Of a stretch of 64,000 nt of DNA, positions 48,653-60,784 are shown piece after piece (the first letter of the stretch is position 1; every line of letters begins with the position of its first letter). The notes beneath the pieces are model-generated. The model was given only the letters and a program-made list of their open reading frames with translations, did no database searches and was not told the origin of the DNA. This DNA comes from Stratiolaelaps scimitus (taxonomy: Eukaryota; Arthropoda; Arachnida; Mesostigmata; Laelapidae). The translations under genes were made by a program, and so were the position numbers. The DNA lies in the NCBI GenBank assembly GCA_019614645.1, contig JABWDB010000031.1, positions 1,860,001 to 1,924,000 of the forward strand, given 5' to 3'.

Positions 48653-49989
48653 ATGTCACTTAACGGAGCCACGTTGTCGGTTTGCGTGTTAATGCCGAAT
48701 TGCTTTAAATCGAATCATTCCATAACGTCACCTTAAAGCAGTATGTAATGAACTGATAATTACGAAATTGTCACCCGAAGATGTCAGCTATCAAGCAGAG
48801 GGGAATCAATTCTGCGGGGCATTGATACTCTTGTCAGTCAGAATTATGATATGAATCATGCTTTTCAGTTAAAGCTCGAAGAAGCCTAAGGTCTACATGT
48901 GTAGGATGTGTGAGACGCCTGACAATTAAATTTTTACGTATGTTTAGTTTGTGAATATTGCGCTTTGTTCAGACCAACAATCATGTTATGTAAAACAGTC
49001 GAGATTCTCATACAGACAAATGGTTATAAACAGAATCTAATCCTTCCTGTGAGAATCCGTAGATTTTCGAAGAGCCATTGGTTTTGTGTTATGTTGCGCA
49101 ATATCGTCCTCGTTAGTCGATCAAAATTTCGAATGACGCAGCGTTGACAGAGTACAAGCTTCACCTAAACTAACGTTCCATCGAACGTGAGGAAGCCTCG
49201 GGAAACACAGATACCTTTATTGCTGGTGCTGTGAGGTGTGCTAAATGAACTAGTAATGCTAATGGTTAATTCGTTAGCTTAAAATTGGGGGCTTAGACCA
49301 GGCGACGACGAGTTGGAATCGCAGCGTCTCAGGGTCAAATGAGCAAGGACACCTATGAACCGGTGCAGTTATTGTACTTACGGGGGTTCATAAATAAAGT
49401 TAGTTAGTTACCTTTAGAAGTTGTAACTAAACTGTTGCTGCTGCTGCTGCTGCTGCTGTTGTCTTTCACTGACTACTTCCATTGATAAAGCTAACCTGCC
49501 TTGTTGTTTAGCAACGTAGATAGAATATTAGTTAATGAAAGTCAATGGGCACTCACACCCAGCGAAACTCCGGCAGTTTCGAAAGAGTGCCTCTTTATGC
49601 GGCCGTCTAGCCGTCGAGAATTCTCGCCGCCACTGGCCACTTACTGCTATCGCGATATCCGAGCGGTTGAGCTATGTTTGAATATGTTCATCCGTTTAAA
49701 AAAAGAAAAGGAGAAACACTCGTGCTGCTCTCTGCCTGACCGCAGAATATTGTCCATTCGGTTGCTGTGCCCATGTGGTCCCACTCGATCTGGCTGACCA
49801 CAGAGAGGCAACGGCGTCTACCAAGCTGTGGCAAAACGAGAAGGTTCAAGAAGAGATTGCTCTTGAACTGTGAAATCGTTCACTGTCTCTCTGTGGTCAG
49901 AGTTGTCAAAGTTTTCTAGAGTCTAAGGTCAATGTAGGGTCGACTGTTGACTACAACAGCAGCAACAGCGGTACGATGTCATGTCTCAG

Positions 49990-50024
<35 letters not shown>

Positions 50025-52681
50025 ATATATATACAGCATTTGGGCCACTGATTTTTAAGATGTGGTAATTCGCTGCTTGCACAGCTGTCCAGTGTATCCA
50101 ATTAATCGTTCTCTGAAACCACGGCGGTTAGCGACCATCCAAGAAGAAAATGAAACGAATAAAATCAAGCTGACAGATTCATTAATTAAATCGAGCGGAC
50201 GTGCAATTGTTCCTGTTGCAGTTCTTATCTATCGCTCGAATGTAACGAACGGAATTGATTGCCGTTGTTCTGCTTTACCGGCTCACAAGTGTATCGGTGT
50301 TTCAGACAAATTGTTGCTGAACTGCTGACTGAATAAGCTAATCGATAAACAGCTAATTAATATACAATTAAATTAATGGATCAAAATGTGTATCGAGCTA
50401 AAAAAAGAACGCACCCATAGGAAAACGTGTAAAGAGGCAAAGTGATATCCTGAAGACAGAATAGCGAGGGCCAGCCTGCAATTAGCCTTGAGTCGAATAG
50501 AAGAAGAGCCCAAGTAGACAGGGCAGCATTGACTTTACCACGCAGAGTCGATAGACTCAGTGCCTATGGCCGCTGAGCGGTGCAGAGCTGTAGCCAAGAG
50601 GTCTTTAGCCTTAAGTAACCATGAAGCTATTCAGGGTTACAGGCGTCCATGTCTATTGAGCCATTGTTTTTTTATCAGGCTAGAACAGCTCTCAATATAA
50701 TAACAACAACACTTTATATAGATTGGGATCACTCGAATAGTAAATAAGTCGGACATTTTCCTTGGATGATTTCAGGACCTCTATCAAACTCCATGGGCCG
50801 GAGAGCTACGCTGATCATTTCGACTATTCCATTTGCTACTGGTTGGATATTAATTTCCGTAGCGGAAGGCATTTCGGTGTTGGTCGCTGGACGCGTTCTC
50901 ACTGGTATCTCAACTGGTATGATTTGCGTTGCTGGACCGGTTTACATTGTGGAGGTAGCTTCTCATGAAACTCGAGGGCTACTCGGAGGACTCTTCGGAG
51001 GAATCATATCAGCTGGTAAGTACAATAATACAATGACATCTACCAGATCAATCCTATTACACTGACATGCTAGATTTACATTCGTTCAGCACAAAAGAGG
51101 AAGGTTTAATAATAATTTGAAATATCCCGAAATCGAAGTCCAACTAGGCGACAGTTAGACAGAGTTTCGCAGCTCTTAAAAGTTACACTTGTTTTCTTCT
51201 TCTATATTACAATTATTCTAACCTTGCCGTCCGTTTGCATTTTCCATATCACAGGTATACTGCTGTGTGGGATTTTTGGTGGCCTAGTGCTCGAGTGGCG
51301 CGGCTTAGCCGTCATGAACGCCGCTCTACCGATCCTGACCGCTGTCATCCTATTCTTTATGCCTCAATCTCCTAAATTGCTCGTTTCGAAAGGAAGGTAA
51401 GAGACCACATAGTAAAATCATGTTACCACAATTTAGCTGAAGTGAAGGCGGGCGGATGAAAGTACGAACTGGACTCTGCGGGCGAGATGTGAGCGATTCA
51501 ATCAAGAGTTGTTGCCATTAGCCGCCGCTGCTGAAGCCTTTGAATGTTAACTTCACACAGTTCCGTGACGTATGCTTCTGTTATGACTTAGCTTAGCACA
51601 TGATGATTAATGCATGTGTGTGCATTTCATTATTTATTTGCAAATTAATGTCTTTCGTTCCTTTATATAAACAAGGGTGCACAAAATAGGAACGAATAGC
51701 TGAAAAAAGTCTATTACAAAAAACACTCCGATTCGGGCTAGAAACGAGAGCGGTGTCGCCAGATAGGAATACTTATTTGACACGTTGTTAGCTGACAGGC
51801 TGTAGTGTTTTTTTATTGTTGCATTCATTTTGACTATACTGATTAATGAGTTTGAATCTTTCAGGATCGATGAAGCAGTCCGCTCCATGAGACTACTTCA
51901 CGGTGATCACATCGATGTCCGACTTGAGGTTCTCATCATGAAGGGCGAGAATGAGCATCACGAAGAGCTTTCAGCGCGAGATCTCTTCTCGAAAGCGACC
52001 CTGAAAGCTGCCGGCATCGCCGTTGGGCTCATGCTGTTCCAGGCGTTCTCCGGCATAAACGCCGTAATGATCTATGCTGTGCCCATCCTGCAGGCGTCGG
52101 CACCATCTGTGAATCCGATCTACTGCACAATCATGCTGCAGGCAGTGCAGGCCATATTCAACATGGCCGCCTCACCCATCACCAATCGATTTGGACGAAA
52201 ATCTCCCAGCATCCTGTCGGCGTTGGGGATGTGCGTCTCGCTGTTCGGATTCGGCTACTATCAGCACTCGAACACTGACAATTATGCCTGGATACCCGTA
52301 CTGTGCTGTGTTACTGCCGTCATTTCATTCTCGATTGGGTTTGGCCCATTGCCGTGGTTGATCGTTGCCGAAGTGGCTCCCACTCGGGTTTCCGGCATGA
52401 TTTCTGCCTTGGCCACATCAACCAACTGGGCATCATTCTTCATCCTAATTCGGACTTTCGATAGTCTTGTGACCACACTAAGTTCGCCCGTCGTCTTCTG
52501 GATGTACTCGGCCTGGTGTTTCGTTGGCGTTCTCTTTAGCATCTTCCTTCTGCCCGAGACGGCGCATAAATCTCATCACGAGATCCAGATGATGCTCGAG
52601 GGACGCGCCTCCCTTCGAGAACTCGAGAACGCAGGCGCTCGTGATAGTCCCAAGGTCCTCGTACAAAATGACAGCTGTTAG
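44410..52681 (+). CDS. MFS sugar transporter, trehalose/glucose facilitator type (Tret1-like)
   Basis: Exons 44410-44447, 45891-46201, 50776-51015, 51255-51396 and 51865-52681 join in phase (1548 nt, 515 residues), the usual size. About 50 polar residues precede TM1 (AAGAVFLGALAIGTVIGYP). Family signatures: NSMGRRATL (about 122-129, loop 2-3 R-G-R), GRVLTGISTG (155-164), PVYIVEVASHETRG (171-184), PQSPKLLVSKGR (233-244), QAFSGINAVMIYA (303-315, substrate-contact TM7), NRFGRKSP (351-358), GPLPWLIVAEVAPTRVSG (404-421) and PETA (474-477, usual PETK). Twelve membrane spans are expected. It would move hexose or trehalose down a gradient at the plasma membrane; substrate is inferred, not shown. Intron 2 is 4.6 kb and full of repeats. 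AATAAA at 52967-52972. Exon 1 (12 codons) is the least certain part. Confidence 0.92.
45135..45290 (+). mobile_element. SINE fragment in transporter intron 1
   Basis: Matches the family from just before the B box remnant: accccaccgttgcacatttgca, then gaccg/gtccgtctcataacgatgcatgccgaa, ccgcggactgagttaaatgtt and aaggctgagagt. The tRNA head is missing or unrecognisable. Confidence 0.7.
47749..47812. repeat. Compound (TA)n(TG)n microsatellite
   Basis: TA units followed by TG units and mixed TATG. Confidence 0.95.
48605..48651. repeat. Compound (TA)n(GA)n microsatellite
   Basis: TA tract with one extra A, then seven GA units. Confidence 0.93.
49255..49400 (+). mobile_element. Candidate second tRNA-derived retroposon
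   Basis: A-box-like ttagcttaaaattgg followed about 35 bp later by a B-box-like gagttggaatcgc, then a body ending in ggggttcataaataaagtta. Spacing fits a tRNA-derived head, but only one clear copy was seen and no target-site duplication was found. Confidence 0.4.
49990..50033. repeat. (TA)n microsatellite
   Basis: Two adjoining TA runs split by one TTA. Confidence 0.95.
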
Positions 52682-52966
52682 CGAAACAATTCGAAGAGCT
52701 CGCCGATGCGTCACACACTACGCAGCTACGTGGAAAGTACGCAGGGACAACCGAGAACCGAGGCAAGGTCGGATTATCTCCTCGTTGTCACGCCCGTCAA
52801 CCGGGATGAACACCGGCGAAACATGGAACATGCTTATTACGGCCACCCGCTTAGGTCTCCTCGCAGCCTCTCCCTTGAGCCCCCGTCAAAACAGCAAACC
52901 AACTCTACAGTTACACGGTAGGGGCGTGCCATGAAGGTCCCTGCAGATGTTCGCTGGCCATGTGCC

Positions 52967-52972
52967 AATAAA
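52967..52972 (+). promoter_or_regulatory. Candidate poly(A) signal for the sugar transporter
   Basis: AATAAA 286 bp after the stop codon. Confidence 0.6.
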
Positions 52973-52984
52973 TTGAAATAACGG

Positions 52985-53949
52985 CTTACGGGCTGTTTCG
53001 TGTATACGTTTCGCGGTACGGATCAATCAAGGCAGTTTGGTGTTACCATTATCTGCTTCGTTTGTGATTAGTCTAAGGTTACTTCTATGGGCAATAACAA
53101 CGGTGTTCGTTGCCAAATGATATCCACGCGGCGAACAGGAGCCGATTCAAATTGCTGATTGCCATCAGGGCTCCGAGAATCGTGTTATAAATGAGCCTCC
53201 CGGTGCATTTTGAGAAAACGCGCACTTGATTTAATCACCTGGCTTGCTCCTGTGTATTTTTTTCCATCTATTTTTCTGGCCGGCAATATTAAGGGTAATA
53301 ATAAGTCTGCACGTATCCTTGATTCAGTTTATTGCCACTAGTGCGTGTTTCACCCTCGCTGTAAATATATCCATGTTGAAAATTTGTACCGTTGAACTGA
53401 AGCGACATCATTCTGCCGTATCTGTATGACTAGCAGAGGTTCAAACGCCAACAAGTTACTAACGCAGTAACTAGTTACGATAGATTCATGTAGAAAATCA
53501 CCTATCACGACACAAAGTGAAGAGCAAGGAGCAATTAGCTCGTAAGCATGCCGATCTGATTCAAGTCAGTATTTCCTCGAACAGTTGTGATTTCATATAA
53601 ACATGTCAACAACAAAATGAAGACAATCCTATCTCTACCCTCGTTCACTCCCGGTAGCGAACCGCGTTCGTGCTGCTCCCGGAAGTACGAAATAGAGATC
53701 ATCTCTTGAATAGGAGCGAGCTTCACAGTGTACCACTGTTATACCTTCCACAGGAGTTTTTAGGTAAACGTGTACCACTAATCTGTACCCACCAGATATA
53801 TTGTCATTTGGTGGCTTCAGTGATATCAAGCAGTCGTTATAACGCTTTGAAATGTTATCTTCTAGACGAGTTCTCTAATCATTCATTTCATTATTATAAG
53901 TTTCTTTATATACGACGCCTCCGATATCCGTACCGAATATATTATTAGT
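52985..53949. other. Gene-free interval
   Basis: No supported coding sequence or repeat identified; short frames only. Confidence 0.5.
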
Positions 53950-53962
53950 CTATATCGTATCT

Positions 53963-54016
53963 GGAGCTGAGGCCTGTCAGAGAGGGGAACAGCTGAGGGT
54001 CAGCTCGGAAAACAAT
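53963..54016 (+). mobile_element. Mini-retroposon (54 bp) with 13-bp TSD
   Basis: Insert starts ggagctgaggcctgtcag and ends gggtcagctcggaaaacaat. Flanks ctatatcgtatct (53950-53962) and ctatgtcgtatct (54017-54029) are a 13-bp duplication with one mismatch. The same unit, reversed, is at 56278-56333. Its 3' end equals the tail of the SINE at 27356-27529. Confidence 0.85.
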
Positions 54017-54029
54017 CTATGTCGTATCT

Positions 54030-55630
54030 ACAACCCGTTCAGTGTAAAAATACCCCTTTCCTCAGACTTTCTTTAATGAGAAGAATAAATATTTTGTCAC
54101 TAATCCATTTGCTTTACTTATAATACATTGAAATATGATCTGTAATTTGAAATAGCCACAGGATCCAGCTGTTCGACAGACTGCATATACAGACGGCTGT
54201 ATATGTGTGCGAGGCGTGTATCAACGTGGACATTCAATATGATTCTCTCTCTATCTCTCTCTCTCTCTACACAACAGAGAACATAGACCGAAGTGAGACC
54301 ATTCTTACAAAGAACTCTATTCAGTTTTCTGCATTCTGTACCTGGTCGCACATATGTATATAACGTTAAAACGGCCATTATGATAACGTGAAATGAGTGC
54401 TACAGTGTTGTATTGTATATAAATACGTGATTTGAATATCGAAAAATAAAATACAGCGAATCATTGCTAAATAAATAACAGCCACATGTGCTCCTGTTAA
54501 TATTCTATTTTAGTTTCATTCCATTATCGAGAATAGGCCAGGCTAGAATCAAATCAAGCTTAGAGTATCGCTTAAATCCGACATCGTCAAGGCTTGTCCC
54601 GAATCGTCTGTGAGAAGCACAGAGAGCTTTTATATATTTGAAGGTAACTTATAGCAATAGCTGACCACCAATTGTTTGATGCGTATTTTGTTCATTGTAA
54701 AATAATACTAAGCTCGCCTTTAATCAGAAGAACAGAAATTTGAAATCTTTTCCAAAGTCTAATGCACGAATCCATATAGCGAATGAGTTGCAGTACCGAT
54801 TGTATGAGGCAGTTCGAAGCTATTTTGTGTATCGGAGAAACATTGATACGCAGGAGTCGAACCAAGGCGTCATAGCCAGGCGCAATGTGACCTGCTTATA
54901 CTTGAGTCATATGCTTACCTGTGGCTCGTTCAGTTTCTTAGCATAGTTCAGTTTCATAGTTTCTTTTAGCATAGACATCAATCAAGAAGCTAAAACAATG
55001 TTTAGTGGTGAATATCAACGTGTTGCAACAATTACCTCAGCCTTTAGGCAAATTACAAGTTGGACCTTTATGTCGGCCTATCGAACGGAAGAACGGTCAT
55101 CATCAGTGTCGAATAAGTTTGATCCTAAAATGATGATTGTACCTGCCATGGGCGTTAACGGTACAAAATAGCTTCGAACGATACGAACAACTGGACGATT
55201 AGAAGTGAAGGTTGACATCTTACAATAGTCACGAATTATTTCAACCGGCGACATTTTCGATTGTATAGGCAGCAAGATGTGTATCAGCGAACTCAGACTA
55301 GCCCTATAAGCCCAAATCCATTAGGACTATGTACAACTCTACCGGATTTGAATGAAGAACCATGTTGTTAAAGCCCTTACGTCTTTTATACTTACTAGAG
55401 AATTATTGACTGTCAATCATGATAGCAAGATGATACCGAGTCGATGCCTCGGCTGTGCGTAGGTTCGAAAGCAACTATGAAACGCATCCAGCTAATTACT
55501 AAGCAGTACAACATGTTACACAGACCGCTTGATCATGGTGAGGTGACAGCAATCATTTCTTGAGGCGATGCTAAGAAAACAGCAATATATAACCTAATTA
55601 GTTAGTTATGAAGCAATGCAAAAAGCTCTA
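54030..55630. other. Gene-free interval
   Basis: No gene seen. A B-box-like ggttcgactcct on the minus strand at about 54855-54866 marks a possible old tRNA-derived repeat; a (CT)n run lies at about 54245-54269. Confidence 0.45.
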
Positions 55631-55675
55631 CCGCGGACGTCAAATGTTGGCTGTGGGTCAGCCCGGAAAATTACT
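55631..55675 (+). mobile_element. SINE tail fragment
   Basis: ccgcggacgtcaaatgttgg followed by ctgtgggtcagcccggaaaa; matches the 3' part of the SINE family, closest to the 36711-36827 copy. Confidence 0.65.
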
Positions 55676-55992
55676 TTACTCTACTTTAATTAGTTTTAGT
55701 TAGTTATAGTTAATCTAATAGTTCGTTACAGGGCAATAACAATGATGTTACTTAATCCGCAGATGCTCAAGGTTCGATGAACGGAACTCTTTAATCGTTT
55801 GTGACCTTTCCCGCCTTTATTCGGTTAATGAAATATGACCGCACGCGACACTCGACGCCAGGGAGTCGAACAGGTGTCATGTCGTCTAATCTGTTATAGG
55901 GGGACCCGCACACGCTTATGGGACCGATAGCGTCCATAGACGACGTCGTTCTGAGACGTTTAGCGATAATCGTACTCATAGATTGTGGTGAT

Positions 55993-56085
55993 AAAGTGAT
56001 CTTAATGATTCCCTCTTTTCACCCTATCGAGTGTTTGCTGATAGGGTGAAAATGTTGACATTTTAAATTCATGTGGGATCACTTT
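55993..56085. repeat. Nested palindrome, candidate small inverted-repeat element
   Basis: Outer arms aaagtgatc (55993-56001) and gatcacttt (56077-56085); inner perfect 13-bp arms ttttcaccctatc (56016-56028) and gatagggtgaaaa (56040-56052) with an 11-nt loop. Confidence 0.7.
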
Positions 56086-56277
56086 TTAGACGGGGTATAC
56101 TTGCGCTGCCGATAGAAAAACCAGGCTATATTCAACTTCTTCTCTTGTGGACAACATTAGGCTGATACAATAGCTGGAAGCCGAAGGCTTGACTGGATAT
56201 CCGATAGTTTGTTTCTATTGGATTAACTTTCTGTTCAGATGACAAGGCAATTTAGGAGACCACGATGTCCTAGTTAA

Positions 56278-56333
56278 CTGTTTTTTCGAGCTGACCCTCA
56301 GCTGTTCCCCTATCTGACAGGCCTCAGCTCCTA
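56278..56333 (-). mobile_element. Mini-retroposon (56 bp) with perfect 16-bp TSD
   Basis: Flanked by acgatgtcctagttaa at 56262-56277 and 56334-56349. On the minus strand the insert starts taggagctgaggcctgtcag and ends gggtcagctcgaaaaaacag; it matches 53963-54016 almost throughout. Confidence 0.9.
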
Positions 56334-56349
56334 ACGATGTCCTAGTTAA

Positions 56350-57143
56350 TAACTACGAAATGTACTGATTTCATGAATAGCTGCAAATGTTAGCTAGAGG
56401 TCTTCATTTACAAAATTGGACCACGTCGTGGCTGATAATATTATACGATCAACCATCTCGGAGAAACGACGGACCGCGTTGAAGGTGAGGGAGCTCACCT
56501 CTACAAAGTGCACAGGAAAGTCGACGATCAACGACAGATTCTGTTCATGAGTGAATCGATGCGGATATTTGCTTAGTTTTTGTGGACTGGCCAAAGCTGC
56601 CCATTAGAAACGTTCACAAAACGGACTTTTTCGTTTTTATCAGCATCCTTCACATCAAAATAAAAAGCAATGACCTCGAACCTTTGATGCGCTAGGTCAA
56701 AGGAATAATGAGGGGTTGACTCTTAGCTTGATTATATAGTACGTGTATGAACGGTGAGCGTGACAACGAAATGGCGACCGATGGTGATAAACAATATCAC
56801 TTAAGGGCATAAACTTACATCACACGTGGCGCCAATAAGACGGTGTCACTCGCCTGCGGAAAGGGATATGTGCGTTTCGTCGAGAGAAGCGGACCTGGGT
56901 GGAAAGGATGCAACGGTTTATCGCGACCTTCGCGTTCAGTTTTCTCTGTCGAAATTAAACACATTATCCAGAGGGAAACAAAGGATAATATACAAGTGTG
57001 GCAACAAGTGTGTGCGCTGGAAGGATCGCCGTCACCAACCCAGTCAGTGACGGCGATTTCAGAAGAGCCGCGCGCTAATCACTTCCCAATACAGACATTA
57101 CCCCTATACATACAAATGGGGCACTGCATTTCGAGAAATACCT
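56350..57143. other. Gene-free interval
   Basis: No supported gene or repeat; short frames only. Confidence 0.45.
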
Positions 57144-57303
57144 TATTTTTTTTTCGAGGAAAAATTTTCTTTAAGCCAACGGACATTACTGGAGACGTTC
57201 CAGTTTCCGTGGAAAATGGGCCGGTCCAGTGCAGGGTAGACGTGGATGACAAAACGTCTATACCTGCTACACGCCATCCTCTGTTAAGTGTCTGTCTCTT
57301 CTC
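57144..57303. repeat. Dispersed repeat family B, copy 2
   Basis: Poly(T) then sequence shared with 8332-8505, including tgggccggtccagtgcaggg and gacgtggatgacaaaacg. Confidence 0.7.
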
Positions 57304-60181
57304 TAGTTTCGGCACGCGTAGTATTATTTCGATTATGGAATCTCGTGAATACTGGCCCTGTTGTATATTTCTCTTTGGCGAATACCTAAAGTGCCCTTGA
57401 AGTATACCCCGGTAGCGTACGCGCACAGCTATAAGTGTACGCACATTATTGGACCTGATACACATATCAACTATTATATAATTCAAAATCAACACACAGA
57501 AAAAACAAGGTCGTTAGCCCGAGTTCTTGTTGTGACTTAGCCAGCCCTCGAATTACTGAGTTACCCCGTAAATCAGGAACTGCAACAGATTGTTTCTGTG
57601 GGAAAGGATATTGTTCTCTTATCCTGCGGGCGCCATTCACGATCTATCCCAGGACAACCCGGTTAAGCAGAGCGACAGTCATCACTCGTATCACGACTGC
57701 GGAAACAAACACTCATTCACTCATTTATAAAATAGTAACTGTGGAGAAATGATAGCACAGCTGTTTGGTATATTTGGACAATACATATAACGGAGAGTTT
57801 TAAGATATATAACTAAACCTCGCAGCAAGGTGGCATACTCGAGATACAGGCTGTGCAAAAACTAAGCCTACCGCACGAATCCCGATAAACTATAATGTAT
57901 AAAACAATACATGCACGCGGCGGTGGTCGCGGTTTGCTCTGGTAAAGGCTGCAAAAGTTTAAGTATTTACACCCTTCAATAAGGGACGCATATAAATTTG
58001 TATAACTTAATATAACTGTGGGCACTTGCCAGCGTATTCCTCGTTTTAGAATTCGCTACAGTAATTACCCGTACACAATCAAGCTAATTTACCATTTAGA
58101 TCACTACGCCTTCTGATCGACTTACGTTCACGCCAACGGAGAACTGCTTCGAAGTCCGCTCTGATGGCTTCTCTGTAGGCTACACCAGACGGTTGAGGTT
58201 ACACGAGCTAGATTTCGCTGCTAATTATAGAGAAAAATAACACCCTGGTTTATTCTGTAGTCCCACGACAAGTTATACATTCACTGAACAAAGACGGTGA
58301 ACGTGATCATAGGCCAATTCATTTTCAATTAAATTCGAAACGTGATTTATTAACGAAACCGTTGCTTTAACACCCAAGCAAACCTTCAACTCGGGTGTTT
58401 CGTCTGGTAGTGCTAATCGCTTCGACTGTCGTGAAGTTGTACTTCGTTTACGCCCGGATGTTAATTCCCAACGGACTTGCTATCGGTTTCCTTGCGATCA
58501 TAAGATTTGCGTTAGTACGTAGCGGAGTATGTGGCGATGAACAGAGATATTGTTTCAGAACGATGTGTCGATCCGATTGGATTTTAACAGGGAACCTGAT
58601 GTACATTCGGTGTAGACAGTACTGTAATGGACGCACGCGAAAGCAACATTGAGTTTTAAAATTCTATATTGTTGATGTTTTTTTTTGTTGTCAACGGCTC
58701 ATTTCAAAAATAGGCGACAAATTTACAGGGTGATATGTATTACAATGACTATCATATTAGATGTACGAAGGGCGGGAAACACAATTGCCGCACCAGGTGT
58801 TACCGTTATGGTTTCTGCTTGGGTTAGATAAGCACACTGGAGCGTCAATACGGCGCTCTCGCTTCTCAACATCTTCATACAAGACAATGATAACTTCTAA
58901 TAGATATTATGCTAAAGATAAGCATTACTCTGTATGAACGTTCGACATTCTCTCAAGTTTAAAATCTCTAGCTTTTGCTTACTTTTAGTTGTTGTAGTCA
59001 GTTTTTCATCTTTATCTTCGGCGATAGTGGCCGCTATAGCCCAATGACTCGGCCATTCCAATTACACATTGCTCGGCATTTCATTGGCTCATGTCGGGCG
59101 ATGTTGTGAGAAAAATCTACACTCCTTTAAGATCAGAGTTTGGCGTGCGATACGGGATGTATTCCCACTGTCGGTCTATTTGTAATAGTTGTCTCCTCAG
59201 GTGTGCCACCGCCGACGTTACCATATCTATCCATCACGCGTGTATTCGTCTTATATACATATACGGCTGAAGCCAAAGATTGTCATACACTACGAGCATC
59301 CCCAGGTTCATAGAAATCCCCGAATTCATTGAATCGGGTAGCTTCCTCGACGAGAGCTCGTTGCCATGCTAATGCATGCCAACACCATGACCGCCTCCCC
59401 CCCTTGTGAAACTTTTCGCGATGTTCAACAGCACCACCACCGTTCCCGGTATCGCGTAGCGCATTCTTCAGTAACGGTGATGAGATGTGTACAAGGCCAG
59501 CCACGAGCACCACGCATCCTCCTCACCGTACGGGGGCATGACGTGGTTTAGCTGACCCTCAGCTGCTTCTCTCTCTCTCTGGGATCTCCACCTAAAGTTG
59601 TTCCAACGGTCGTCTTGTCACATCGCAACAGCAGCAGTGTGGCAGCAGTAACAATCACCACAGCCGTGACAGGACTGCAACGATGTCCAATCTAATTCAA
59701 AGCCTTAATGGGCGACAGCTTTCCGTTGAAATCGAGACGGACTCTGTAACATATTGCGATGTTGAGAGAGAGTTGTCCTCTGCCTTCGTTATAATCTTTT
59801 TCTACTTTGTAATCCACTGCTGCAAAACTCGACAATCACACGTACTCATGGGGTATATTATACTACATAAGGTAATCGCGTTTACATTCCTAATGCGTAC
59901 CTCGTTGTAATGTGATCGTTCGTGTTACCACTGAGAAAATCTCTCTAATGGGCGAACTTCTCATATGACCCGATTGGAGCAGCCCTCAGCCGTGAACGAA
60001 TATCAATTTTTTTCTTGTTTGATATTGTCTAGAACCTTTAGCTTTTCTCCCTCGCGTCTATTCCAAAGGAATATCATCGCCAATCGTCACCAGGCGCCGC
60101 GTTCGTGCCGACGGACGTTGTTGTTGTTGTTGCCGGCCGTTGTCGCTGCAATGTATGTGTCATGGTCATGGTCACGTAATG
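57304..60181. other. Gene-free interval
   Basis: No gene recognised. A SINE-tail-like match (minus strand, gcagctgagggtcagct) lies at about 59551-59573. Confidence 0.45.
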
Positions 60182-60223
60182 CGTAACCGCATATCGTAAA
60201 TGCGAATACGATATGCGGTTACG
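60182..60223. repeat. Perfect 17-bp hairpin
   Basis: Arms cgtaaccgcatatcgta (60182-60198) and tacgatatgcggttacg (60207-60223), loop of 8 nt. No U tract or coding context explains it. Confidence 0.9.
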
Positions 60224-60784
60224 TCGAGAGGTGACTTTCTATTGCGGTTAGTATGCGGCGATCATAGCAGCAATATTAGGCTGTTATCATTTCAAGCCCG
60301 AATAGGGTCTGGCGGCCGTTTGCTGCGATCGTTATTTTATGCTGTTTCGTAGTCGATTATCAATAGCCAAGTGTGTAAGAATTACACAAACAAACGTTCG
60401 AACGAACAAATAAACAAATACAGACACATGCACACACACACACACACATATCTATACGAATCCGGAGCTTCAGAGCGGGGCGGGGAAGTGTGGTCGGGAT
60501 CTGAAGGGAATTCTCATCGACTTCTTAATCTGATAACCAGTCCGGTCGGTCGTCACCGACACGAATCGCCTCGAAATTCAATCGAGCAGAGGCAGTAGCA
60601 TCAGTAGTAGCAGCAACAACAGCAGAATCAAAATGCCAATGCATCACTCAGTCCGTTTCGCCGATGTCGCCATTGGAAGTATACCATATTAGATATATAT
60701 ATATATATGTAGATATAGCCAAAGATAGATAGATGTTAGACTTCACAGGCCTGCATCATAACACGCCTGCTCTGCGATGATGAT

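Larger units (their letters stand above)
46202..50775. other. Transporter intron 2, repeat-rich
   Basis: 4.6 kb without a supported gene. Holds TA/GT tracts (47749-47812), TA/GA (48605-48651), CTG (about 49437-49460), TA (49990-50033), a tRNA-like retroposon (49255-49400) and an inverted repeat (49794-49807/49887-49900). A 250-bp stretch at 46583-46856 is open on both strands but matches no family. Confidence 0.5.
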
